Origin: Amaurobius ferox
Taxonomy: Eukaryota > Arthropoda > Arachnida > Araneae > Amaurobiidae
Reading direction: 5' to 3'
DNA length: 64,000 bases
Assembly: GCA_951213105.1 (NCBI GenBank)
Contig: OX578137.1
Coordinates: forward strand, 59,086,236 to 59,150,235
Part shown: piece after piece, positions 1 through 9,615 of the stretch
How positions within the stretch are numbered: position 1 is the stretch's first letter
Layout: each line of letters starts with the position of its first letter
Notes under the pieces: model-generated
Seen by the model: the letters and a program-made list of their open reading frames with translations, nothing else
The model's database searches: none
Told to the model about the DNA's origin: nothing
Program-made: the position numbers and the translations under genes

Positions 1-686
1 AAAATTTCAAAAGAATTACTAACGAAGAAATGCAAATCGTATTTTTGAAAAAGGAAAACAAACCCGGTATGCTACATGATAGATATCAGGGATTTCGAGT
101 AATTAAACTTGGAGAAAAAAATGATTTGATCATTAGAAATAAAAATAGTATGAATTATTAACCAATTAAAATTCACGCCACCCAATGTTATATCGCACAA
201 AATGTACAGAGTGAGAAAAAGTTGACTGGAAAATATGACGGAAACGGTGAATTAATTGAGATTCAATCAAAAAAATGTTATACTGTACAAAGTGTACAAA
301 CTGAAGATGTTCAAAATGCGAATATAAATATTCAGCATAGAAGTGAAGATACGGCTATCCAAAATATGCGAAATCGAAAAATTAATAAGGATTTTGAAAA
401 TATTGGTCATGAAAATATGTAAAATGAAAATGTTGATTTTCAAAAATTTCAAAAAGTACATAATGAAAATGAAAATGGCAATTTTCACGAAATTCAAAAT
501 GCAAATAATGATAATGCAAACAGTCAAAATTCAAATGAGAACAAAATAATGGATGTTATGGAAAATGAAAATTTTCAAGAAATTCAAAATGCAAATAATG
601 ATAATGAAAACAGTCAAAATTCAAATGAGAATAAAATAATGGATGCTATGGAAAATGAAAATGTAAAAATTAATCGGTATAAGTAA
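1..686 (+). pseudogene. decayed retroelement pol C-terminus with Asn/Glu-rich tail
   Basis: One frame (codons starting at base 3) can be followed from the window edge to a stop at 684-686, with in-frame stops at 159-161 and 420-422. The first ~60 codons resemble the small C-terminal domain of an LTR-retrotransposon integrase: a KPGMLHDRYQGFRVI stretch followed by IKIHATQ, like the 'L.DKY.GPF.V...IHVNRL' pattern of Ty3/Gypsy and related pol ends. The rest is rich in Asn, Glu and Gln and contains a 90-bp (30-codon) in-frame tandem duplication at about 463-642. The intact Gypsy element at 19.2-30.3 kb has comparable Asn-rich spacers and tail, but I see no direct homology. The family call is an inference from weak motifs; it could instead be another low-complexity coding remnant. 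The upstream part lies outside the window. Confidence 0.4.
463..642 (+). repeat. 90-bp tandem duplication (2 units)
   Basis: Two adjacent 90-bp units (about 463-552 and 553-642) differ by a handful of bases, for example CAATTTTCACG against AAATTTTCAAG. The period is a multiple of three and keeps the Asn-rich frame open, so it arose while, or as if, the frame was coding. Confidence 0.75.
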
Positions 687-1132
687 TCGGTGTTTAAATT
701 CAGCATACCAGTCAATAATAGTTGATTTCCTTTTCTTTTCCAATGGCCAGGCACTAGACTTACGTCTTTTTGCTCTATGTACGGCCGAAATCGTGAACCA
801 TTTAGCCGTCCAGGGACGTTGCACCAGGCGCAATAGTTGATTTCCCTGGTGCAGAGTCTCCATAACACTTATTAAGCCACTGTTTGGCTTCAACAGTATT
901 TTTTCAAATCAAAAAACAATGTTTAATCAACACACGAAATTATTTTTTTTCCATTGTTTTGAAAATTACAAAACTGGTGTCACTAAAACCACTGTGCCCT
1001 ATAAACTAATTGTCAGAATGTCATGACATTTTGACACGAGCCGTTTGAAGGTTGGTACTATCCAGAAATCATATGGGTCTGCCAACAGTGTTGCCATATA
1101 TGTGAAAGACCGGAGACATATTCAGTGAAGTG
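687..1132. other. unassigned sequence with a GC-richer patch
   Basis: Bases 720-880 are clearly richer in G+C than their surroundings and stay open on the minus strand for about 80 codons in two frames. I recognise no domain in either frame. The remainder to 1132 is AT-rich and holds nothing I can name. Confidence 0.3.
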
Positions 1133-1159
1133 TTATATATATATATATATATATATATA
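1133..1159. repeat. (TA)n microsatellite
   Basis: An uninterrupted TA dinucleotide run, followed within 15 bases by a CTGT-rich tract (about 1171-1208). Confidence 0.9.
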
Positions 1160-1495
1160 ATTGAAAATATGTCTGTCTGTCTGTATGTCTGTCTGTCTAT
1201 CTGTTTGTCCCGTCATCACGGGAGAACGTCTGAACCGAATTTGATGAAATTTTTTGGATGGCTTGGAAATAGTCCCTCTTAAAATTTAGTCTATGTTTGG
1301 AGTTTTTACGATCAGTAATTCTCGAGATATTAGTAAAAAACCAAATTTTCGTTTGTCTCATCATCACGGGAGAACGGCTGAACCAAATTTGATGAAATTT
1401 TGTGGATAGCCTTAAAATAGCTTCCCATAAACTTAGCCTAAGTTTCGAGTATCTGAGATCAAGGGTTGTTGAGATGTTAATGAAAAACGAACCTT
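1160..1495. repeat. CTGT-rich tract plus 148-bp tandem repeat (2 units)
   Basis: A GTCTGTCTGT tract leads into two diverged units starting GTTTGTC at 1203 and 1351. Both units contain ATCACGGGAGAACG, a GAACCxAATTTGATGAAATTTT block and a GAGAT(A/G)TTA end. A short CTGTCTGT tract beside unrelated sequence also occurs at about 40216-40240, so the tract itself is a general dispersed motif. This looks like the end of a dispersed element rather than a gene. Confidence 0.65.
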
Positions 1496-2560
1496 TTTAC
1501 TAGGAGTTCTACTCTCTAGAACCGTGGTTTATCCAAACGAAAAGCTCGAAAATCGTTTGAAAGTGAATTAAAACTTTATCTCTGATTTTGATGGGAGATT
1601 TTTTGCGCTAATTAGTCACTTTCTGAAAACATGAATTGTTTGAAACATGATTTAAATGGGAAATCTATCTCCATTGTTTATTTTTCACAAGCTTTTACTG
1701 AACAATGAAAAGTATAAAGAAATCAAAATGGTTATTTAATTTCGCAGTTTATAAGGAAGATTCTATCTTATATCATGTTGCTCAGAAACGCAATTAAATT
1801 AAATCTGTCTGTTAAATTTAATTATTATTTTTTCGATTTTAATAATAAATAAATGGATATAAAAATATATTTTAGAAGAGAACGATTTGATTTTTCTTAT
1901 AGCATTTTTGACTGGATAATATCAATTACGGTCTTCCAGTTTAAACGTTATTATTATTGATATTTTCGGGGATTATTGATTCAGGGATTATTGATATTTT
2001 GAAGTTATTATGTAATTGTTTTATTATGACAAAAATTGTTTAAACTCATATATTGTACATTGTACGAGTAATCTTCTACAAATACAAGGGTATATCTTCT
2101 AATCTACGAGAATATAAGTAGTACAGGTATATTGCATATGTTTTGATATATATTGGCACATATTGGAATCAATTACGACCTTCTTGTATAAAGAGTACGG
2201 GGATTATTGATATTTTCAGTTTATTACGTCATCTCTTTTATTTTGGCAAAGATTTTTCAGACTCATATTGTAATACGGGTAATCTTCTACTAACACACTG
2301 ACATATTTTCTAATATGCGACAATATAAGTAGTATGGGGTTGTAATTGATTCAATTCCTTTTTTTTTGTAAATTTCTTACAAAAGTGGCCAGGATGTTTT
2401 ATTCTTCAGATCTGCCCGTGAAGTTAATTTTGCATAGTGAGAACAGAACTTCTTAAACTTCTCTTTAGGAGCAATAAATTTAATATTTTAACAGAATTTG
2501 CACATGATTGCGAACACAAGTATTATCTGTATTTTATATGAAAAAAAAATCGTTCCCGAC
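1496..2560. other. AT-rich sequence, nothing recognised
   Basis: Contains two loosely similar stretches around 1960-2110 and 2190-2300, each with GGGATTATTGATATTTT, then TTTATTATG or TTTATTTTGGCAAA, then a GTAATCTTCTAC motif. These indicate an old ~220-bp direct duplication. No coding signal is visible. Confidence 0.4.
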
Positions 2561-3015
2561 ATTATTATTTGCCATCAATTACCAAAAGATGATAATTTCT
2601 GGAAATAATTAAATGATTTTAACACAACTTTATTATTTGCCATTATTATTTACCCGACTTTATTATATGCCATCGATTACCGAAGATAGTGCTTTTCGGA
2701 AAAGTTTAATTGATTGTAATACGACTTTATTATTTGCCATTAATATTTATCGGACTTTAATATTTGCCATTATTATTTACCGGCTTTATTATTTGCCATC
2801 GAGTGCCAAATATGGTGCTTTCCAGAATGAATTAAGATATTTTGACACGGCTTTATTATTTGCCATTGATTACCAAAAGATGGTGCTTTTCAGAATTAAT
2901 TAAATAATTTTAATACGTCTTTATTATCTGCCATTTTTATTTGACCCACTTTATTATTTTCCATCGATTACCAAAAGATGATGCTTTCTAGAATGAATTA
3001 AATAATTTCCACACA
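2561..3015. repeat. degenerate tandem array around a TTATTATTTGCCAT motif
   Basis: Units built on TTTATTATTTGCCAT, then (C)GATTACCAAA, then GATG(A/G)TGCTTTxxAGAAT, then TTAATTxAATAATTTxxACAC recur at about 2561, 2628, 2725, 2851 and 2919. Unit lengths vary from about 65 to 125 bp because shorter sub-units are duplicated inside. A 96-codon open frame across the array is a by-product of the periodicity. Confidence 0.75.
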
Positions 3016-3029
3016 TGGATTTACTAGAA

Positions 3030-3200
3030 TCATTTTATTTCCCTTATTTTATTTCCCTTATTTTATTTCCCATTTTATTCCCATTTCCTGTTTATTTATT
3101 TCCTGTTTATTTATTTCCTTTTTATTTCGTGTTTTATTTCCCTTTTTAATACTATTTTCCATTTTCATATTTCCTATTTTATTCCCCATTAGAATTATTT
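3030..3200. repeat. TTTCC/TTATT-rich simple repeat
   Basis: The plus strand is almost all pyrimidine and A, in units such as TTTATTTCCC and TTTATTTATTTCCTG. It adjoins the array at 2561-3015 and looks like slippage-expanded sequence. Confidence 0.75.
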
Positions 3201-4356
3201 TATTTTCCTTTTGTGCAAAAAGTATATACTAGCAATCAAGATTCTGGAATTCAGTGTGCCTTTTTGTCGTATTCCTGACTGCCCCGGCGTATTAGTGAAA
3301 CTGCATGCAATGTAAGCACTTCTTTTAACGTGCATCTATTTCTTGGTAGAAATAATTTTGCATTTTAAAATATAGATCCTGTAGATACTGATTCTGCAAA
3401 CTAGAACAAATTACCTAGGTACTGATTGCGTCCTAAATAAGTGCCCGCTCTTTAAATAATGCATATATTGATTACACGACTCCATTTCCAAATCGCCTGT
3501 TTTAACTAAAATCATTCTGATACTCCGTTTTTTAAATACTCAACCATACGTCCTAAATAAGCGCCGATTGTAGTCAGAAGGACAATCAAATGTCCTGTAT
3601 ACTTTATACGCTATATCTTTTAAATTCGAGAAATTAGAGAACTGCTACTCCCAAAAAGAAGTCCTTTAACCCAGAAGTAAAATTAAAAGAAGTGTTACTG
3701 TCTCAGTGAGTTTCCATTCGATTTAAGTTAAATTTTAGCACAATACTCATAATGATAATATAATTCCAAATTTAAAAATAGCTTAGAACGAAATATATCA
3801 AATTGGCAAAGTCTGAGAACGGATAAATTAAATCCAATGATTTTACAAACGGCTGCTTTTTTGTCATAACAAATTGTACCATTTAATCAGAACACCTGCA
3901 ATTACAAAGAATGATTAAATTTGATTTGACGAAATGGCATATATTGTCCAAATTTAAAGTTTATAATTTTTAAACTAATTCGAGTTTTAAAAATATCTCG
4001 CCAATGTGCAATATACGGGGACGTGAAGTCCTTTTGTAGAAAATTTCGTTGCTTTCCGATCTTCAATTTTCCCTTACAGATGACACACATACACACACTT
4101 TTAAGCTGCAAAATTTAAAAGATGGGCAAGGCTAAAATTGGGCAAGGGAATTTCCCGACCGTTTCCGGTTGGTTTGGGTATAACGAACATTATCACAGGT
4201 CGCAGTCTGGGTTGTAGCCTAATTGCGAGGTCTTTGTAATGATGTGGATTGAAGAATTGTGGTTTATGTATTAAACAAATACCTTGTCTTTTGTATTAGT
4301 GAAAAATCGAAATGAAAATTGAATAACTTTGTTTCTGCTATTTCTTCCCACATAAG
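3201..4356. other. unassigned sequence
   Basis: No gene or known element is visible. Two short similar segments, CGTCCTAAATAAG(T/C)GCC at about 3429-3445 and 3550-3565, indicate an old duplication; a related TCCTAAATAAACACC occurs at about 15491. Confidence 0.3.
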
Positions 4357-4940
4357 TGGAATTACGAAATATTATTACAAAGAAGAAAGTTTCGATTTAT
4401 TGAATACATTAACTGTTAACATTTAATTTATTAATTTTATAAAATTCAAATTGTTAACTATATTGCTATATTTTCGAAACGTATGAAACTATCTCATCGT
4501 TTTCTTTTTGTTCAGATGAATCTTAATGTCGTTGCCAAAGAGAGTAGTATGGATAACAAGTGGAATTACGAACTATTTTTACAAAGAAGACATTTTTGAT
4601 TTATTAAATAAATTCAGTGTTCAAAATTAATTTGCCAATTTTATAAAATTGAAAGTGTTAACTATATTACTAAACATATGAAATTAGCTCATCGTTTTCT
4701 TTTTGTTCAGATGAATCTTACAGTCATATGCCAACGAAAGTGGTAGGTATAATAAATGTAATTACGAAATATTATTACAAGGAAGAAATATTTTATCTAT
4801 TAAATAGATTCAGTTTTCAAATTTAATTTGTTAATTCAAATTGAACTATATTGCTACATTTTCAAAACATATGAAACAAGCATTTTCATTTTGTACAGAT
4901 GAATCTTACTATAATATAACAACGACAGTAGTACGTATAT
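4357..4940. repeat. ~195-bp tandem repeat, 3 units
   Basis: Units start at 4357, 4561 and 4757 (204, 196 and about 181 bp). Each contains TG(G/T)AATTACGAA, a TTACAA(A/G)GAAGA block, a TAACTATATT motif, ATGAAA.., then TTTGT(T/A)CAGATGAATCTTA near the end. Identity falls from unit 1-2 to unit 3. The third unit has lost part of the middle. The array is not coding. Confidence 0.8.
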
Positions 4941-5154
4941 TAAGTTCAATGCTGATGGTTTAAAAATTTTAATATAAAAATATAGTTAACAACATATGGA
5001 GCAACAATTAACGGACATAAATTAAGGTTTAAGAGCAAAAATACATTGTAATTATGTGTTACGTAATAAAGGCAATCCATATTTCATGGCAGGACGATTA
5101 GGACTTTTAGATCACAATTAAATTTTCCATCTTACTTTTATACTACAATTTTTG

Positions 5155-5550
5155 AAGCATCTATTTCTCAGGATCATGGCGCTTAAATATTGACTGATAT
5201 GGGTTTAAAATCAAAGTTTATAAGGTTGGAGTTTACTAAGGATTTCCACTTCTGGTTATTTTTTCCCTTCCGATTCTAAAATTTTCATTTTCCCTGAAAC
5301 TTATATTTTTCAAACATGGCTATAAATAGAACTTAGATTATAACTGATATGAATTTGGCATCACATTTTGAAAGATGTAGGACAGTTCACCAAGATTTTT
5401 CGACTCAAAAATTTTTCTTGAAATATTTATTTCTCAGGATTGCCTGTAGATAGAACTTAGATAATAACTGACATAAATTCAGTAATAAATTCTAGAGGGT
5501 GCAGAATGACTCGCTAAGGAATTCCACTTCCGTTCCTTAAGACGTCAATT
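5155..5550 (+). repeat. minisatellite array, 'TAGATAGAACTTAGAT' family
   Basis: About three diverged units of roughly 130 bp. Each carries a TATTT(C/T)TCAGGAT-type start, TAxATAGAACTTAGATxATAACTGA(T/C)AT, and an end resembling TTACTAAGGATTTCCACTTC. The same unit builds a longer array at 48695-49575 (same strand) and an inverted one at 30430-30885, so this is a dispersed minisatellite family. Confidence 0.7.
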
Positions 5551-5956
5551 TTGATTGTCGAAATGCGGTACCTAAGAAACGAACTCATAAATCAAATGAT
5601 ACAGGCAAAAAAGTCTAATTGCCAAATGGAAGAGGTTCATTTGTACAAAACTATAATTGGTTTATAAGAATGTTTCATAAGAAAGACTCAAACGAAAATA
5701 TTAAACATTTAAAATAGCACAGAAATTATGATACATATCAAAGCGAGATCATCATACATAACGAAGATCAGTAAATATGAGGTTGTCGCAGTCTTTGAAA
5801 TCTTTAGAAGAGCGAAGTTTACACAACCGAGAAGATCGATAGAGACCGATGATTCCATACGCTCCACAATATAAAAAATCTGATGAGGGCAACACATGTC
5901 TTTCCTTATATAATGCAATGAATTTACTACTTTTATAGTTAAAAAAAATTTTATTC

Positions 5957-5964
5957 ATATAGTA
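5957..5964. repeat. target site duplication, left (ATATAGTA)
   Basis: The octamer immediately left of the hAT terminus is repeated exactly at 8733-8740, immediately right of the other terminus. An 8-bp duplication is the hAT signature. Confidence 0.95.
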
Positions 5965-8732
5965 CAGGGGTCGGCAACCTATTGAAACGGAAGAGCCAAA
6001 AGTTACAATTTACAAAATTTCCCAGTTTTTAAAGAGCCACTAAAAATTTTCGTTTCAATATTATAGTATTTGCTTATATATATTGGATTTTGATTTAAAA
6101 TAAACGGCTTTAAATACGGAATAATATTTATTCATATAAAAACACAAATATGGATAGTTACATAAATGGGAGCATTGGCTTTGCATGCCTTTTGAAAGTT
6201 TGATTAAATCTGGCTTATAACTTGTTATTTTAAGTTTCAAGCACGACTCTAGATTTTTATTTGTTAGTTGACTTCTAACTTTACTTTTTATTATATTCAT
6301 GCAAGAAAACGCTTGCTTGCACGAATATGTCGACTCGAAGATCGTCAGCACTCCATATGCCAACTTCTTCACCTCACTGTAGCATTCTGGAAGACTATTC
6401 CATGCGCCGAATATGAGGGAATCAACTCTAGGAATTTCTTTTAGAGCTGTCCACTTGTGCTGCGCGATGTGCATGCATTCTGGATCCCCAACTCTTCCAA
6501 CTGGCTCTTGAGTTCTGTGAACTTGCCACTCCACAAGTCTTTCCTTTTCAAATCTAGCAATTGCGTTTGGAGCGATCCAGCATCAATTCCAAATGGCTCA
6601 ATGTTGATCTCATTTGCATTTGTGTTGAGAGGATTTACTATGAACGCGAGAGTACATTTGTTTGTTTTGAATTGCTCGAATCTCTCAGCGAATCCATCCT
6701 TCATGTTTTTTAAAGCTAGGCTGAAGTAATTCGTGTCATTAGTTGCATTGGTCTCATCGCGATATTGCTTTAGATTTTTAAAATGAAGTAATTTACCGCT
6801 TCCCATGTCTTCAACAAAAAGAAGTAATTTTTTTTCAAAACAAACTACTTCTTCAAGCAAGGCGTAGGCTGGGTTGCCCTTTCCTTGCAGTTTTAGATTT
6901 AGTTCATTTAGTTTCATTGTGGTATCTACCATGAAGTTGAATTTTTGCAGCCATTTGTCTTCTTCCAATTCGGGATGGTCAATGCTTTTTTCATTGAGGA
7001 ATATTTTTATTTCACTCAAGCACAAAGCTGCAATACGTTACCTCTGGAAAGCCATCGCACTTTATTGTGCAGAAGTAGGTCAGAAAACTGGCTATCTATT
7101 TCTGCAAGGAAATCTTTAAACTGGCGATGGTAGAGTGCTTTTGCCAAGATGCTGTTAATAATCTTAATTACCAAGTTCATGACCTCAACTATTTCGGCCG
7201 GAAATGTTTGGGCACAAAGCGCTTCTTGATGAATTATGCAGTGAAACGTTAGAATTTAGTGGTTTATTTTTTTCTGAAGAATTGATGTTACCCCTCTATA
7301 TGTATTCCTGTCATACTTCTGGCTCCATCAGTTGCTATAGAAACGATTTTATTTATATCGATTCCATTGTCTTCCAGGCATTTTTGCACAGCATTTGCTA
7401 TATCTTCTCCACGAGTTTGCCCTGAGAGCGCTAGCAATCCTAGCAGTTCTTCTTTTGGACCTTGGGACGACATATACCTTACGAAAAGGGTAACTTGTGC
7501 CGTGTCTTTTATGTCGCAAGACTCATCTATAGCAAGTGATAAGGCAGAAGCCAGTTGAATGTCTTCCACTTGCATATGTGTTACATTTGAAGACATTTTA
7601 GCAGTTCTATCTTGTACTGTTTTAGCAGATAATGGCAAATCTTTGATTTTTTTCATGATTTCTGCTTTGTTTTTAAAATCACGAAACAGTTCTCCAGATG
7701 CACGTATAAAACAATCTTTGACGTACTCACCATCTGTGAATGGTTTTCCTCTTTTTGCAATTTCTAATGATACTGCAAAGTTTGCCATATTTACATTATT
7801 GGAAGATTGCGCCCAGTTACTTAGCATGGAACTTGACTGTTTTTTTTTTTTTGGAGCTCTTCAACAGCTTTTTTCGTGCGTCACCGGTTGGATACTTACC
7901 AGCAAACTGGGTATGTTTTGTAGTGAAGTGTCTCTCCAAATTTGACTTCTTATTGTGTGCGAGTTTTTTGTGGCAAATGAGACAAGTCGGAAGGCCATCT
8001 GTGTTGCATATGAATGCAAACGACTCCGTCCAATACTGATTGAATTCTCAGTTTTCTTCTTCAGTTCTTCTCTTTCCTTTACCAGATGCCATGATGGCGC
8101 GGAGCTGAAAAAATGACTTTTTAAAATTTTACTTAGCTATCTAAAACGGCAAACAATTTATTTACCATTATTACTTCGTTAGCACGATCCTCAGATATGT
8201 AATTCAATTCTGTTACTGATTTTATTATGTTATACGAGTACATACCTTTGAGAAGATAATTCGCTTCTAAATCGTATTCTTCTTGAAACAACAAGCGAAT
8301 AGACACGCAGAAACCGCAAGCGATTAAATTAACACACATGCAAGGTAACGTCGACCGCGATATCCGTGGATGACTGACTGACAGCACGTCTAGAGCCTAG
8401 TCGTGTTGTCTAGACTCTAGACGGGGGCTGTTTGGGTGAGACGAAAATGAAATTCAATTGGCTGAAAGATAAACATGATCACGGAGTCTCATCTCTAAGA
8501 ACAAAACAATAGTTCAAATTTATCCCATTACGGTCATGTTAAGCGTAGCGATTTGTAATTAACGATTATGAAAATAGAAGCTATTGAGAAATTAGGTACT
8601 TAAAAATATATTTTCTTATTTTTTAAGGGTTTTGATAATAAAATATTAATTTTTTCGTATGGATCTGGAGAGCCGCAACTTTACATCAAAAGAGCCACAT
8701 GCGGCTCGCGAGCCGCAGGTTGCCGACCCCTG
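5965..8732 (-). mobile_element. complete BED-type hAT DNA transposon, inactivated
   Basis: Both ends carry the 16-bp terminal inverted repeat CAGGGGTCGGCAACCT (5965-5980 and its complement at 8717-8732), flanked by exact 8-bp duplications. Its ends are thus fully preserved over 2768 bp. One transposase gene fills most of the minus strand but is broken in several places. Subterminal repeats of the GAGCCGC/GCGGCTC type near 8670-8716 are likely transposase binding sites. Copies of the host repeat at 36743, 42213 and 45115 are uninterrupted at the same position and give an internal empty-site control. Confidence 0.95.
6163..8092 (-). pseudogene. hAT transposase pseudogene (BED zinc finger, DDE core, dimerisation domain)
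   Basis: A start codon at 8092 opens MASGKGK. A stop near 8043 and a frameshift precede a BED-type finger at about 7910-7985 (CLIC.KKL, then ERHFTTKH: C-x2-C and H-x4-H). The A-run opposite 7840-7853 breaks the frame again. The longest intact block, 7288-7827, has the central hAT core with DESCDI and [10 protein letters not shown] second block, 6441-7025, is an alpha-helical insertion-domain region; just upstream, LLHNKVRWLSRG (about 7050-7085) is in another frame. The last block, 6163-6400, is the C-terminal hAT dimerisation domain (YSCKQAFSCMNIIKSKVRS). The pattern resembles the SCAND3/ZBED/GTF2IRD2-like hAT-Charlie group (known family). At least four disruptions make it inactive. Confidence 0.88.
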
Positions 8733-8740
8733 ATATAGTA
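8733..8740. repeat. target site duplication, right (ATATAGTA)
   Basis: Exact copy of 5957-5964; the HINE-like repeat resumes directly after it with GATACTTATATTCTTTCC. Confidence 0.95.
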
Positions 8741-9615
8741 GATACTTATATTCTTTCCAAGATATTGAATTTTCTTCAATTAGTCGTCATTTTCATTGAT
8801 TTAGCATCATTTTTATCCATTTGGCGAGATTTTTGTTAATTTGGCAACAATTTAAAAAGTCGCCAAGTTGGCGACATTCCACCAAATTCGTCGCCAAAAT
8901 CTCGCCAAACGTTATGGACGGAGAAATAAGTTATTCTTACAGCAGATACATGAATGACTATTGGCGTTCAAATACAAAAGTATTACACAAAGTATATTTT
9001 CTCCTGAATGAAACGAGCTAGTTCCACGAGAATGATGTCACCAAATTTATCGCATGGTATTACATTTGAAAAGTGAACTTGTTTCTCAATAGGAAATATT
9101 TTTTTTTTATTTTATATGACTTTTTGATAATTTTTTTTAAAAATGTGCAATATCTCAAAAACGGTTCATGTTAGCGTTCTAAATTTATGTCAATGGTTTT
9201 CTAATGACAAATTACATAAGAAATGTTTATTTGCGTAACTTTATTAGCGGTTTTGATTTTCAGACGATTTTTTCAAAATTTCACTCGAAAATTTAGGGGG
9301 GTTCTGAACATTCGATTGCATATAAAAACAATAGGCTTCCAGTGTTTACGGATTGTGATTTTTGTACCAAATTTGGTTCGAATCGGTTCATTTGTTCGTC
9401 AGTTATCGTCTCCAAAATCTCACTTTCACACACAAACACACACGCACACACTTTCACACACACACACGCACAGACATCACTTCAAAAATGTTTGATTCGT
9501 GATCATGGATGCTTGAAACGTGCTCTCCCGTCAAAAACTCGAATTCGAATTTTCGACCCCGTCTCAATACTTTATATATTATACATTATGTATACATTAT
9601 GTATATAAGGAAAGT

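Larger units (their letters stand above)
5877..9615 (+). mobile_element. HINE/Helitron2-like repeat, copy A (interrupted by a hAT element)
   Basis: The left part (5877-5964) has the family start ATCTGATG.GGGCAACACATG followed by TTTCCTTATATAATG. The right part (8733-9615) has the family body: a TTGGCGA-rich block, CTCAAAAACGGTTCATG, AATTTAGGGGGG, a (CA)n tract at about 9428-9478, CTCGAATTCGAATTTTCGACCCCGTC, and the terminal hairpin ending TATATAAGGAAAGT. The hAT at 5965-8732 sits in the left end. No coding capacity is seen, so the copy is non-autonomous. The right-terminal hairpin is partly duplicated here (two CATTATGTA blocks). The class assignment is inference; the repeat family itself is clear from six related copies in the window. 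Confidence 0.75.

Noticed and set aside
2613..2903. 96-codon Leu/Tyr-rich frame
   Set aside because: Comes from the tandem TTATTATTTGCCAT array; the repeated peptide words follow the DNA period.
9428..9478. (CA)n tracts in HINE-like copies as independent microsatellites or CRISPR-like arrays
   Set aside because: They sit at the same place in each repeat copy and are part of the element. No CRISPR-type repeat-spacer structure exists anywhere in the window.
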